DNA of 64,000 nucleotides from Anisakis pegreffii (GCA_035041965.1 JAPYMA010000830.1:1-64000); one strand, 5' to 3'; shown: positions 50,443-64,000, counted from the stretch's first letter. Program-made: numbers and translations. The notes: generated by a model from the sequence alone, not told the origin.

Positions 50443-53400
50443 TCACTGCCATCTTGACGGTGCACTCGGCACTCGACTCAACGGACTCTCATATTCGTTG
50501 TTTTTCCTCTTTTCACGCAACGAGATCGGAGCTCGTGACGAATTTGTTGACGATGTGTTGGTGCTTTGGCTAGTATTACTAGTACCGTTACTGCTATTCT
50601 CGGCACCAGTCGATACCGCCGTCTGGTTGCCACTTCCATCAACGTTATGCACTTCTCGATCATCTCGATCCTTACTGCCATATCCCGGTACGTTTCCATA
50701 CTCACGAGATCTGAAACAATCATTACATTGAATCACTGACCATATGCAAATTAAATAACATCTTTACTAGTCTGAAGTTCATATCAACTCTGATAGATAT
50801 CAGTCGGCGTTATGTTCAACAATGAATCGTTCAAAAATGAGCTTTAGAAACGTTACCATAAAGCAATAATGAATAACCAACCTTCTGGCACTGAATCGAG
50901 GATCACCCGCTGTATGCATCTGAGGCATCCAACTGCTTGTAGTGCTCGCAGATGCAGATCCACGACGAGCATCTGAAGGCACACCAGTCCTGTCATCAGA
51001 AGGATATTGAGTTGGTGGTGAGGATCGATAGTGGGATGGAGAGGATCGATATACTGACGAGTTGTTACGATGATCTTGATCGCGAGATGACGGTGCATAG
51101 AGCTGATCTGCGCCTGCCACTGCTGACGAGGTAGAGGCAGTTTGTAGGGCGTATGGAGTGGACATGGCATTGCTCTGACCATTTGTTTGAGAGGGTAGAG
51201 AGGTTGATCGTTGATGATCATTAGTAGATAACTGGTTGGGAACAGTACGCGGATCAACTAGCGATGAGGATGCCGTCGCGAGTCGCGGATCCGTTGGAAG
51301 GGTTGAAGTCGTTCGCGGATCAGCAATTAATGCGGATCGCTTTCGTGGATCACGAGCCACTGCTACCATACGAGGATCAGCTGCTTTGGCACTTCTTGAA
51401 AATGATAACTCATGCAGTCAAAAAACATTCGCATCACTACAATGAATAGTTATTACTACTATAATAATAATCAAAATGACGACTGTCAATAAATCAAATG
51501 TCAGTCTATATCGCATATTCTGCGTGAGTGCGGAAAGGAACTTTCACAGGGTTAATTAGAACCGTTCACATTTTCGAACGAATCAGTGTGACCACAACAA
51601 ACGAATCACTGATCAACAAACTAACAAAGTCTGTTGTTCATCTTTAGCTGATTGCTGCTGTTGAGACGGCTGTAATGCGGATCGCATCAGCGAATTTGTG
51701 AAAGCGTCGAATTGTGACGATAGAGCTTTTTTGATTCGTGGATCGTTACGTAAACTTGCATCAGTTATCGACTGCTGAAATAAATGGAACTATATCACGG
51801 AACGTCTCAGATAGCCTGCAGAGCAAAGAATAAAAACTGTCAGTTGATCACAAATTCAAAATAAAAACAAAAGCGAAGTATACCTGAAGTACGCTAGCAT
51901 CGATATTGGAATGTGGTGTAGGAATACCATCGATGGCGATCAACTTCCACTGAATGAAATTCGTTTGAGGGATTGTTGTCGGAGCGCTCTCCATCAGGTC
52001 AGAAACACCGCTGAACATTGGAGGACTTGCTGGAGATTCCGAGATATCTGTAAATTTGATTACAATTCATCGACTGCTCATTCGTTATCCATTCAAACAC
52101 TGATGCACGACTAGATGTTATCAAATTCAGTAACTTCAAGCATGTATGTATATGGATAAATGTTAACCATCAATGTCATCTTTTTTGACTTTTGAGGTGA
52201 TCTGCTCGAGCATTTTATTGATATTGAACGAAGTATCGCCATCATCGTCATCATCTTTTGCCGCTTCGGTGATCAGTGACGGGGAAATACCCTTAAACAA
52301 AAGCAACCTTGATGTAAATCACCAGCTATGAGCAGTTATTCACCTTGCGAATGAGAATAAATTCCTCTCGCTATACTGGTATAAATGAAACCAACTGCAT
52401 CGAACAATACACCAAGCCACTTCAACACTATCGAAGAGCAATTTTTCATACGAATTTTGCCAAGAAATCGAAAACTGAACGAAAAACATTTTGGAATAGG
52501 AGAGCAGATCAAGATGGATGCAGCAAGTGATCGAACCTGGAATGGTTGCACCTCAATGTTTGTCATGGCTGCTGCTGCTGCAGTTGTTGCTATTGTTGAG
52601 ATAGGCATAGTTGGAAGAAGAGCATTCGACGAGGAAGTGGCAACTATTGCATTCGGATCGATAATGCCCGATTGCTGTTGAAGGAGATGAGCATGTTGAA
52701 GAAACACTGGATAGGTGCTGCTAGATGCGGATGGTTGTTGTTGTGAGGCTACGAGGCTTGTTGTGGTCAGTGCTGCTGCCGAGGTGGTTGTTGAAAGGGC
52801 CGGGGGAATGACCAGTTGGGGTTGAGCAATTGTCACGGCCGCAATACCGGCCGAGACGGCGTTCGTGGACAGTGTTGGTACGACAACACTGGGCGGGGGG
52901 ACTACACCACCGAGCATTGTCTCGGCTGTGTTGTTGCTGATCGTTGCGACAGCAGTAAGCGCCGACGAGACCGGAGACTGCGACCCAGGTGGCGCATTCG
53001 GTGAGGGACCACCCGGAATGAGCACTCGTCGCTTGAGTGGAGCTTGCGGAATAGCGATACGTGATGCCAGTTCATCATCCTTCATCATCTGTATGAAACA
53101 TCTTTTTATTCGCAATTCACATTCGATCTATTTCCAATCGTAGCGTAACCTGATAACTACTGTCGGAAAAAATAACTGATTTGGATTCGAAATAGTTTTG
53201 TTGCTTTCATTCTTTTCTGATATTCCTATTTGCTGAGCTCTTATTTGAGTGCAGAAAAGATATCGCTATTGCCATTTAAAAGGATACTCATCCATAGACT
53301 ATTCAAGAATATTTGCAGATCTACTGAAGATGAACAAAACTAAGTATTGCTTTAAAATGGTTTCAACAGAATTGTGGATGGAAGATGAAATTATTAGATT

Positions 53401-56400
53401 TGATGAGCTGACCTGATCGAAGATGGGTTGTGTGAAGTTGTTGAGAGGAACGTGCGAGAACTGGCATGGATCTTTTGAGCATTCACCTTTATGAAACGCT
53501 TTGCATGGGTATTCGCCATGAAGAAGTGGACATTGCAAGCCCTTCTTACAGAATCCTTGCTGATAGAATTTACACAGTTCCGGTTTACGACCCGAATCAG
53601 CTGCATCATGCGAATATGAGCAATTTTCACCCTGAATGCGCATTCATTCATTCATCGCATTCAATAAACTCACGCAAATTCAAAAATTGCTTGCAGAAAT
53701 AAAACAGTCCGCTATATTGTTGTTGAAGGAATGCAATGTAAAAAAGGAGAATGTCACGGAATTTAACTTCAGATTGAATTCCGATACGGGAACAATGAAC
53801 TTTTCAAGATCTAAACTTGCAACGCATGAACTTGGTAAAATCTCCTTTAAAATTCATAGATTTTGACTGATGAGAGATCAAATTACATCAGACAACAAAA
53901 AACAAAGTTCTGAACTTACATCTCGACAATATCCTTCACGGAAGAACTTGCATATTTGCCTATCGCCCCACCTGCCTCTGAAACCCCGACCTCGATACCC
54001 ACCTCGCATCGGTGGTGAATGTCCACGGATACGTTTATTCATTCCACCATATCCTGGACTTGGTGAACGACGTCGTCTAAATACATCATGCCATTGCAGA
54101 AATAAACTAATCTGGATACAGTGAACAGCAGATATGAGCAATATTACACTTACTGCCCAGTTATGTTAAGTGATGAGTTGGATTTCAATGAATCAAGAGT
54201 TGGCTTAGATGAATGATCGTCGAAGAACAGTGCATACCTCCTATCGTTCCTCGGTGAAATTGAACGATAATCGCTATCACCGAACTCGTTATGTGATTCT
54301 TGATTCGTGCCGTGATGATGCGCTGCTTCACCTTCATGCACTGAACCCCAACGATAATCCTTCAAAATATATCTGCGATTATAGCCAATCGGTGAACGTT
54401 CATATCATTGTGTTCAGTGCGATCAGAATCAGTTTCAAATAACTCCTTTCGATAGAACTATGATTTATATGAAGCAAGAGATTCAGTAATAAGCTTGCGA
54501 GACAACTGTAAAGTTTTTTCGATCTGTCGAGAAAGAAAGTGACTGAAGTGTATAACAGAGATAGATATCGCCATGTGTTGATCAATCATTCGATTAATCA
54601 CCTTATCAGCATGTTCTGTGTTCCTCGTTCTATAATCCTTATCAGCAGTACCCTCCTTTGGCGGGGTGGCATTCCCATACCCATAATACTCCTCATTCGA
54701 ATCAATCGATGCCGTTGTCGATGGTGCAGCCGACGATGGGTTCGCACCGGCCGGTTTTGTCCTTTGCTTCAAACCACTCATCCATGAACTCAGCATACTC
54801 CCCTCACTACCTCGAGACGCCTGAAGTTCCGAATTCATTTCACTATTGCTCCGTCCTAATTGATAAATCTTCTCTCTGCTGATTTTGCAAACTCTTCACA
54901 TGATCATCTTGCCAGTTCTTACGCACTGAACTGACGTTATTCACTTGCATTTGAGTATCGCACCTGTTTTACAAAGAGCTGAGTCTAACCAACTTGGGAT
55001 AAGCTAAACGAAGCTGAACACTGCAAATAAGCGAAACCGAGTTTCATACTCATCAACCATCAACATTAAAATATCCGATCTCCTTATTCAAAAAAATTTT
55101 TGCTTTTGGTTTACAAATGCTTCGTCTATAAATAATCTGTTTCACTAGGACGCAATCGCTTACTGAATTGATAGAGCTTCAATTTCTTGTTTGTTTGCTC
55201 AGCACGCATCAAACAATCCCAAAAACCGATCTAATTAATTCTCATCACAGCAGAAAAAAACTTCTCGGTGAAGTACTTCTTCATAGAAGCAAAATATTTT
55301 TCATAATTATCTATGATTTATGCGCTGAAACCAGCTGATTTGTAATTCTCATTGCGACGATCCGAGAGAGGGAGAGAGAGTATGCACTTATCAAATGGAA
55401 CTATTCCATTGTTGCTGATGTTGTTTTGGGATACTTGTTCATCCAAGTCAATTGCTCAAAATGACTTACAACTCTTTCAATTGGGATGAGCTAGACAACA
55501 CTTGTAACTATCACCTCGCTCAATTACGATCCGTAAGGGTTTTTGTCAGATTTGTTCCATAAAAATGGAGTTTCAAATGTCTGTATGTCAAGTGAATCAA
55601 TCAGTTTCTCTGAAAGCGGATTCTTACTGCTTTTGTGACTGTCTCAAAAGGACTGACATCATATGGGTACCGTTTTGCAGAACGCTAACTTATGTACGTA
55701 ACCGCAACAATCCAACAGACTGTATGATATGCGGATGTGATTTGTTACTGTTGCTTTTGTTATTGTTTGCTTCATTTCAACGTTTAAGTGTTTTTGTTTT
55801 TAGTTTCATCCCCTCTTCAATCCTTTCATGCCGTCATTATCATATCATATCTGATATGCATTCTCGTCGATATGCGTTCTCGTTGTTCATATATATCTTA
55901 CTTCTAAACTGTTAATTATTAATTAGTTTGTCATGTATTAATACCGTCTCTTCTCGGTCGAAATCCCGTCCTTTTCTCGCTGGTGGCTGACTTGCTTGTG
56001 TTTGTGGCTGTTGCGGTGTTGTTCCAGATGTGGGTGTTGCGAGCATAGAAGTACTCGATGCACTACTCTTTGCTGTCGAATCGCCGCCCTCTGAAATGAT
56101 CTTATTCAGCGTTTTGTCCAAATTCTCTTTCAAGCATTTTTTTGAACAAGCATAATTTTTTGGAAGTGATATCATTTGGTCGCACTTTTGAGATAACGCA
56201 CTGCAAGCGAAACGGAATGTGTTACGTTTGAAGTGAAACTTTTGCGGAGGTATTCTTTTGACTGAAAGCTTTTGCGATTTGATTACCAGATTATACATGA
56301 ATAATTGCAACTGTAACAAATGCAGAAGGAAATAAAAGATTTGTCGTAAGGAATAAAACATTGCCTTTGTTATCGTCATCATCAAAGATCTCTCCCTCTT

Positions 56401-56590
56401 CCATCTCATCGCCAAACCCGTCTGCGCCCTCGTCCTCCTCTTCACCCTCCTCTTTCCTCTCTTCTTTATCCTCACCCTGAATCCGATCCTCATTCTGGAT
56501 CGGATTCTTATTCTCGTTCTCACTGGTATCCATCACTGTACTTGAAATATTCTCGAAATCGCTTGCAGATGTCATTACGATATCAACCAT
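50443..56590 (-). CDS. Triple CCCH zinc-finger protein of the ZC3H4/6/8 (suppressor of sable) family
   Basis: Twelve exons, 5' to 3': 56590-56360, 56088-55945, 54871-54602, 54359-54238, 54076-53920, 53631-53413, 53088-52537, 52291-52168, 52047-51884, 51774-51626, 51394-50882 and 50710-50443; phases agree, about 970 residues. In animals the family restrains extragenic and cryptic transcription (ZC3H4-WDR82 Restrictor complex; Drosophila Su(sable)). N-terminus is very acidic (DEMEEGEIFDDDD); an RG-rich stretch (GGYRGRGFRGRWGDR) precedes three tandem CCCH fingers: CKFFREGYCRDGENCSYSH, CKFYQQGFCKKGLQCPLLH and CKAFHKGECSKDPCQFSH. Then a Pro/Ala/Ser/Thr-rich region with LKRRVLIPGGP, and repeated DPR motifs (ADPR, RDPRKR, TDPRL, GDPRF), as in vertebrate ZC3H4. 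C-terminal Ser/Asn-rich tail. Start chosen at 56590 because TGTTTAG 19 nt upstream looks like a trans-splice acceptor; an in-frame ATG at 56617 would add nine residues. Nuclear role inferred from family. Confidence 0.9.
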
Positions 56591-59500
56591 TATTCTCTTT
56601 GCATTACTTCTAAACATTCATTTCATTACTTCTTTGCGTCCCGACAATGCGATTGCATGAATTCCACTCAGCGAAACATTGAGTATTTTAAGTGTCAATA
56701 TTATCTTGAAATGCGACTGAGCATTAGATCAATAAAGATTTTCAAGTTTATCGTTACACTTTAATGCGCTTTCAATGAATTATATGGTAAACAAGGACGA
56801 TTCCAATAACACATTTGCACTCAGCCGTTCATTCAAAACACTTTCACGTAATCCACTTGCCAAGATTGGTTATTTTTTCAGAAATCTCATTCCAAGAAGA
56901 CGTAAGTGTAAATCGAAAATAAAACAGTGGAACAATGAAATTCGCTGTGATCGTATATTCATGTGGACATAGAGTGAAGTAACGAAAGAATCATTAGTTC
57001 GAGTAGTTGCTGTATTCTTTTGGTGCCTCAAAATAACATCTCCTTTCGTGCATAACTGAAGGTCAGTAATTGTTGAAATGAAATACAAACTCATTCATTC
57101 TCGACATTCTTAAGTAGGGAGTTGCATAGTCAGAATCGCATGAACATCTGTCATATGCAAGAAGTTATTGAAAAATGGAAGCGCCGAACGCTATTTTTTC
57201 TTTCATTGCTCCAATAATATTGAAACTAACTCATAAATGTTTTTTTTGCATTCTGATTGTGAATATGTGATAATGCTCAAACGTAAATGGTACATTATGA
57301 AAATGGCTATAAATCACATGCAAATATAACAAACAAAAGTATAATTGCTTGCCGATACAGCAATTGCTTTCAAGATCGGAAATGAGTCTTAAATCGAGAA
57401 AAAAAAGATCGTACTCTTGATTGTGCTCAATAGTGGAGCGTTGATAGGAGTTCGTGAATTTAAACACTGGATTGTGTCAGCTGAAGGCAATAAACAAACT
57501 GTTGCCATGTTCAAACTCGTCACATAATGATTCGTCTTGAACTATTCGAATGTGTGAAGGTGGAGATTAATGAAGAATGATGCAAACAAGTGTTTAAGAG
57601 TCTACAGTGAAATAAATAAGAGATGATCACTAAAAATTTATGTGAGAACGCAGTTCACTTCATCGATGAAGAGCGAACAACTGCGAATGGTCAAAGCATT
57701 GGAATATTGAGCTTGATAAAGAAAGAGCCCACAGTAAATAACAGAAGGGTAATTCGTTTCGTTGGCAAACACAAACATCACAAAATGATTCATTCACTTG
57801 ATACAACGTCAACTCGAATAAATTTCGAAACACCAAATAAGTACTTCTGAAATTTCGAAACATCTCATTTTGAAATATGACTACCTGGAGTTTGACTCGC
57901 TGAACTCAGTGCAGATGAGTTGTACTCATTTCAAACAAGCATCAGATGGACTGTCACCAAATTTCACTGAATCGCTCAAAATTGTTACTTTTCGGTCTTA
58001 TCTGCGTCGTACTGATAAGAAGTGATTTCAAAAGCAGTTCGATGTGTTTACCATAAATTCGAATCGGGCATGAGAAAGATTTCAGAAGATTGCAATACGT
58101 GTTCATTTTCACTTCGAGCAAAAAGTTCGTGATGAAATATAAGATTGACTTGCACTCTACACCTATGCACCACTCTATGAATCAAGTGCACTTAATAATA
58201 AGTTGTTAAGTGCTTCGTTGATTAATTTTCGTTGATGAATGCTTAGCCATACACTCATTCAGTTTTCCTGCAATAGTGTAAAATTCCAAGCTGAGTAATT
58301 CAGATAACCATTAACCAATAGAAGTTTTCATACATCGTTGGTGTGATTTATTAGAATCGGAATATTTAAAGGAGTATTTGAAATGCAATTAGGATATCAG
58401 CTTAATGACGAGATTGCCTCATCGTCCATAAAACGAGTGTTGTTTGATATGAGAGCTATCGTTTCCTAGCGAGAAGTCGTATTAATCTTGCAGATGTTTC
58501 AAACGAATAAATGAATGAATATAGGAACTAACCAATCATTACGCGATTCCCACCGTATCGACAATAAAAGGGCTTCACTTATGTACATGCTCCGCCCCCA
58601 TCAAAATGCACATTCAACATGTAATGAAGTTGACAAGATCAGATAAAGGTAATGTAATGACTTTGCTTTCATGAGTCTCAGTTTAGATTCACATGTTAGT
58701 GTGAAGTTTGCATGCGTTCATAGAAATGCTAGCGAAGAAGTTGCTTAATATTGAGGTGGATTATTGAGCGTCAAAAAAACTTATGAATCTGCAAAACCAA
58801 AAGATTGTTGAATGAAAAATTGATGAGATGGGAACTAATGAATGCAATTTTTTCCGCATCTGAGAGCATGACTGATTCAATAGTGCACTCACTGAATCAA
58901 CTGACTGAATTCATCCAGCGACAACGAAATGTAACTTCAAAACGCAACCAACACACACACACATAACGAACGCTTTCTTATTGGCTACTCTTCAAAATGT
59001 GCATAGAATAAAGTAGAACTGTACGAGCAAGTCATCTAAAACATTCCGCCTGCACACACTCATCCAAAATTTAAAACTTCGCTGATGAATGTGAGCATGA
59101 TCATCTAGAGATAAATGATTGATTGCACGAAACTTTGAAATTCGAACCACACACGAACGATTTTTGTATTGGAAAATGTGATCGGATCGTGGATAAATAA
59201 ATTAAGAGTTGATTGGCATCGATGATCTATCTCATTATATTAGTGTCACTTTTAGATGCAACTCATGAAATCTGATAGCAAACATCACTCGTAACCATGA
59301 TGAATAATCACCAGATTCATTGCTCCCTATTCGAAACAAGTTACTAAACTATCTTTGAATACACTTATACTGTCGTGCTGCCGTCGATACCTAAAATGGC
59401 ATCTAATTTGAAACGATCGTCGATTTATCAGATATTGAAGTTTAGGACCCACCGAAAATGGAAGATTGGAGAAGAATTCTTGATGTGCTGAATGTAGAGA

Positions 59501-60221
59501 TAACATCATTCAACTCTGACATTTAATCCTTTTTGGAATGAATTCTCCGCAGAACATTGCAAGTCAGTCCATTTATAATGAGCAAATGCGATGAATTCAA
59601 CATTTCAACGAAAATCTGTGGGATTTAGTCCATTTCACTTAACAGTTGCACGAAGCTGCTGCGTCAGGTCAGTTCTCTCCTCTCAAACACTACGCCCTCT
59701 CACGCTTTGCGTAACACCAACGAACACCCATTGAAATTGATGTGAAACCCTTCGAAACGACACTATATCTTCAACAATATTGCTTCTTCGCTTCTTCTCC
59801 ATCTCAAATGCACTCATTTTAAGCGCTCTTTAGTGAAACTCGTTAGCTTATAGTGGTTGTTCGATGTTAGTTGAGGTCTGTTTAAATAAACGCGTCGAAA
59901 CGCCCCATCTAACGTTTCATCGACAAGTAAATAACTCCACCCCTCTCGTTCATTCCCTTCAGCCCAAATACTCCCTGCCAAACACACTATCATCACCTCC
60001 ATTCATTCCACACCACACAACACAAAATCACAAATACCACACCAAGATGAACATGAACATGATAAAGATGATCAGAGCTCACAAATTTGAATCGCACAAA
60101 TCAGCGACTCTTCAGTCTGATTACAGATATCCTACCGCAGTTACAGTCACTATTAAGGTAATGTGTCAGATAACGATGATACTACTACTCTTTTCGATAA
60201 TGTAGCGAAAGCAATCGAAAT
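56591..60221. other. Intergenic upstream of the CCCH gene, no supported gene
   Basis: Small frames (56775-56972, 57623-57850 on plus; 57231-57467, 57660-57863 on minus) overlap one another on both strands and match no family. 58940-58970 has a short CA run. Nothing else structured is visible. Confidence 0.4.
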
Positions 60222-63200
60222 TTAGTGCAGTTGGATGGATGGACCAGAGTTCACTTCGACTACAAATTGAATGCATTCATCTCCACAAACACTGCCAGTG
60301 TGCGAAAGATTACCGTGTAAACAAAAATGGCATTTACACTTGGTGATGATATTGAGAAACGAAACGATGTGTTTTTGAAAGGGTAACGCTGATAAAGTAG
60401 GTGCTTTTCGTGGCAAATGAAAGCATTAATTAAGTTGATAGATACAGATAGATATCACGATTCACATTCAAACTAAATTTCAAAAATAAAGAAGAGAGAT
60501 AAAATGAAAAATAAAACAAGTCGTACAGGTGGTGTGATTTCTTATGAATTTTCAGAGAACTCAGTGTTTTTGTGTTGATCCGTTGCATTTTGTCTTCACA
60601 TACATGATGACGGATGATAAACGTTCATACTGTTCAAGAACAGTATAAGGTAATGATAATATCCAACAAGAACTACTAATCACAGAATGTTGTTAGATGA
60701 ATGCTTGAGATTATTATTATTAGTGTTAATATGAACGGCTGTACGAGAGAATTGTGTTAAACTGAAGTTGATTAACGAAAACTATGATAAATTCATAAAA
60801 TTTTTCCACTTCCCGAGAACAGCTAGTCATCGAAATCAAGAATATGCATTAAAATGCACTTCGGATTTGATTTGCTAGCCTCACTACTGAAACCACTACT
60901 CTCGGAATAGCACCACTATCATCAGCAATCTTCAGAAAACAATCCTTCGAGTCAGCAACACTCCACTCAAAAGTTGATATCAAGCATTCTCAAATGCATC
61001 ATTCCATTCCGCTACACTGTTTCATTATTATTATTGATATTATTAGTATTATCACAGAGCAGATAAACCGAAAAGGCTCTTGTTCCTGAAAATTGGAGCG
61101 TACGGTTAATATATAAACTCCTATGGATATTGAGACACACCATCACCAGTTTTGCATTATTGTTCAGTCGTCGAATGAGAATGTATAATAAGGTTTCGCT
61201 GGAGTTTTGGATCTTGCTGTAGCGTATTGCGTACTGCAACGAGATGATTATAAACTGAGCACACATGGATGCGATCGTCTTTGTGTGTATGTGCTGCCGG
61301 TGCGCACGCAGCACCAACGCACACTCACTTATCGATTTTTAAACGACTCTCTCTCACCACCTAATCCTCTGCTGTGCAAGCCCTATCCCGTAGCGCTCAC
61401 ATCATCTGCCATATCGCCGCTCACCATTCTCAACTACACTCAAAAAAGGTTTCCTTCTCTAGACCATAATTACACACATACACCCTTCTCTCGCCGCATC
61501 TATCATATTGTTTGGCAATTTGGCAAAGAACGAGTTATTCGCTCGTCTATGGGTCAACTTTTGACGATCATTTTATAGATGGAGAGCAAATGAAATGGAC
61601 TATTATTTACGCGTAGATGATTGAGAAAACGAACAGTGAAGAGGCGATGTGATCCATCCGGATACGTGAGTTTTGATGGGTGCGTGCGTGCGAGCGCGTT
61701 CGGCATAGGTCATGCGAACGCGAACATGTAATGGAAGTGAATTAAACGAAGTGATTTTATTGGATCAATAAGCAGACGAAAAGCATTTGTGTATTTTTTA
61801 ATCGGCCTCTTGCAGAAGAGTCTAAAGATAAATCGCAAATAAAAGCTCCTGCGGGCAGCCTTGGGATTTTTTCCTTGAGGAATTCATTCTCCAAGTGAAG
61901 ATCCGAGAATAGCTTCGCAGATGAACAGAAAAACGCACTAGTTTATCGTTGATGAGACCAAGTTACCATCGAAATTTTACCACTCAAATGCATTCAGCTG
62001 ACTAATTTGAAGCATAAACTCATAATGTGATTCAATGTCATATTGGTTTCTTTTCCTTCAGCAACCACACAATTCAGCATGTTCTCATTCGCAAAACTTT
62101 CACGAATGTGATGAGCAAATGAGTTGATGGGATATGAAACATCCATGTTGATGTCTACGGAGAATCAATTCTGCGACAGAAGTAGCTATTTACAGTCTGA
62201 AAATATTCTCAGATGAGAGACGTTTTCCTCTTGATGACCAACCCGTAAATTGGAGTTGTTTCATTGCAGAAAAGTAACCGTGGAATGTAAACATCTGTTC
62301 GCAGAGTATAGTTCTAAAGCAAATGAAAACGAAAAGTTCCCTAAGCAGCTGAAATGAATTGTTTCGAAAATTCTGTACGATTGCTCAGTAACGCAAGTTT
62401 GACGTTGCAAACGTAAAGGAATACATTTCAATTGTGATAATGACTGCTGATTGCAGCATTCAAAACTCAACGAGCGTTCACCAAAAAATTCCACAAACTG
62501 TCGCCCGTCAACGCACAACACATCCTCCAATCCTGTTCGTCGTCAATTCGAAACACTACTTCTGTTTGCAATCAATGATCATTCATCCAAAATCGCTGCT
62601 AACAAACGTTGATGATTAGTGCAAAGAAGGCAACGGTCTCAGAGTCATTTCGACGTTCCTGAACGATTGTTCAAGTTGATGATGAACCATTACCTCAGAT
62701 TTTCGAATAATAAAGCCGAACAGGATTCAGCTCCGAGTCAGTATGGTGGTGATGAATTGCGCTAGAACCTTGTATTGCTTAAATCAAGAATGGCGATAAT
62801 CGATTGATTTGAAAAAGATTTCAGACTCTATCATAAATGTCGCCATGATTATTTTTTCGTACATTCGCATTCCAAAACAATTTTTTCATTGTCCATTTCT
62901 CTGTCACCAGATGATCTCATCTGCATTGATTTACGAAATCTAGTGCAAATGAAAAAATACAGCGAAAAATATCCAATTTTCTCGTTTTATTTGGTTGTGC
63001 TAAAGTGAAGAAGAAATTCCGCCCAACAAATTTCAGTTGTATGCATATTACTGATAGATTTTACATCGGAAAAATGAAGGAAGGACAGATGCTCATGAGA
63101 ATGTGTTTTTGCATGAAATTGAAGTGAGCAGTAATCGATTGGTTTAAATGAATTCAAAAATAAAATCGAATTCGATCGTGGAAACGTTCACGAAACGGTT

Positions 63201-63324
63201 GTTGCGCATTGATGTCATATTGTGCCGATCAAAGAAAACCAGAATGATTTCGATATTGAGTGCACTTTGTATAATGCAAATGAACTTGATTAGGAAATGG
63301 CGTAAACACGAAATATGTGCACAA
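60222..63324. other. Mostly non-coding; possible promoter-like GC-rich patch
   Basis: 61660-61740 is unusually rich in GCG/CGC for this window (GTGCGTGCGTGCGAGCGCG), which may mark a promoter. Two small cysteine-containing frames (60222-60416 minus and 60556-60648 plus) look exon-like at their edges but are too short to call. Confidence 0.3.
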
Positions 63325-63552
63325 TTATGAATAAAGTTTTTTGAATGCATCCATTTTTAATGAGCAATCACAACCCATCACCAACACAAGCTTATTTGCC
63401 ACCACTTGAACGCTGATGACTAAAAGTGCAAGTCTGAGAAGATCAGCTGCTAATCGCATCTCGGAAGGAATTCTGTTTAGATTTTCCTTAAGACAAATAG
63501 CACTAGCTTGCTCGCTCATCTTTTGTACATTAAGGAGATCCACCGAGGAAGC
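63325..63552 (-). CDS. Hypothetical coding exon, Leu-rich amphipathic
   Basis: An open frame of 75 residues behind a CACTAGTAG acceptor-like sequence on the minus strand, containing MSEQASAICLKENLNRIPSE followed by RLAADLLRLALLVISVQVV. The helical, Leu-rich composition is more protein-like than its surroundings, but there is no domain I recognise and no neighbouring exon to join. It may be a terminal exon (stop at 63325) or chance. Confidence 0.25.
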   Translation of the reverse strand, partial: ASSVDLLNVQKMSEQASAICLKENLNRIPSEMRLAADLLRLALLVISVQVVANKLVLVMGCDCSLKMDAFKKLYS

Positions 63553-63596
63553 CTACTAGTGAGGAGCCAAATTTCTGGCTTTTGATAAGTGTATGA

Positions 63597-63749
63597 TACG
63601 GAATCTTTAATGGTTATACAAGAGTTCCAACGCTTATTGAATTTATCGGTGGTCATAAATGGATACAAGCAAAACGCGGAGATAATGTGATTCACACAAG
63701 TGATGACGATATGGACTATCTAAGATTCAACGTCGTCCAAAATCAATAA
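63597..63749 (+). pseudogene. Possible FLYWCH-like fragment
   Basis: Frame without an ATG, reading GIFNGYTRVPTLIEFIGGHKW then a few charged residues and a stop. The pattern R.P.L.(E/.).GG(H/Y)(K/.)(W/Y)(I/V)..(K/R)R resembles the start of FLYWCH zinc-finger modules, but the YWRC core is missing (a histidine-threonine-serine run stands where it should be). At best a truncated exon or a decayed transposon-linked copy. Low confidence. Confidence 0.2.
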
Positions 63750-64000
63750 TTTACATTTGCAATGACCATTAACAAGAAGTTCGTAATAATTTGTTTTCGT
63801 CTATAAAAACAGGAAAGTGAGGTACCGTATCGTAGCAATGCCATAATTTAGTTCAACAGAAATGAGTCGATGTTGTTGAAAGTAAGCATCCTCTCAAGAA
63901 TCTTCAATATCTAAAGGCAGTGCTCATCTTCGATCTTCACGGTTTTAGCAGTAATGACCAAGGAGGATATCTGTGAGATGAGGCTATTTCAAGAAAGAGC
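63750..64000. other. Right edge, nothing supported
   Basis: No frame, repeat or signal that I can support in the last 250 bases. Confidence 0.4.

Noticed and set aside
60222..60416. Minus frame with CKCHFC and CGDEC
   Set aside because: Possible cysteine-rich exon, but isolated, without convincing splice sites or a family match.
60556..60648. Exon-like segment after TTTTCAG with several cysteines on plus strand
   Set aside because: Only 29 codons before a stop, and no partner exon found.
61207..61578. 123-residue plus frame in a GC-richer region
   Set aside because: Composition (His, Arg, Thr, Pro) looks like read-through of non-coding DNA and overlaps a minus frame of equal length.

Overview
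The window is AT-rich, intron-dense DNA from a nematode. The evidence is: short exons joined by introns of about 30 bp to 1.6 kb with TTTCAG-type acceptors; likely spliced-leader (trans-splice) acceptors a few bases upstream of several start codons; a secreted mucin-like protein carrying an array of ShKT (six-cysteine) domains; and a gene set (HMIT, CD36/SCAV, bestrophin, DPM3) whose closest known relatives are worm proteins. Long introns plus a mucin/ShKT secreted protein fit an ascaridid or other parasitic clade better than Caenorhabditis, but the species cannot be named from the sequence alone. All gene models below were assembled by hand by matching open frames, splice sites and intron phases to known families.

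Layout. 1-385 (-): two exons of an OTU-like domain protein running off the left edge. 499-1225: four copies of a 176-bp tandem repeat. 3535-3594: perfect 28-bp hairpin. 4488-5288 (+): complete dpm-3. 7149-7327: mariner-type MITE. 7449-9381 (-): secreted protein with repeated C-x3-C-x3-C motifs. 10.4-11.7 kb: foldback/composite repeat and a TA microsatellite. 16079-20480 (+): FoxN1/4-like forkhead transcription factor. 22391-24758 (-): mucin-like five-ShKT secreted protein containing a very recent 484-bp exon duplication. 26.8-28.2 kb: second copy of the composite repeat with a hAT-like insertion. 32527-36810 (+): complete 13-exon H+/myo-inositol cotransporter. 38375-43443 (+): CD36/SCAV scavenger receptor with a 20-nt microexon. 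43938-44306: broken coding remnant and hAT-like MITE. 44446-47954 (-): complete nine-exon bestrophin. 50443-56590 (-): twelve-exon ZC3H4/6/8-type triple CCCH zinc-finger protein. 57-64 kb: mostly non-coding, with weak coding scraps at the right edge.

The genes do not form a pathway or an obvious operon. They cover ER glycosylation (DPM3), membrane transport and lipid uptake (HMIT, SCAV, bestrophin), nuclear regulation (forkhead, CCCH protein) and secreted cysteine-rich products. The two secreted cysteine-rich genes look the most lineage-specific, and one of them is actively changing by exon duplication. I see no prokaryote-style system, CRISPR array, rRNA or convincing tRNA.
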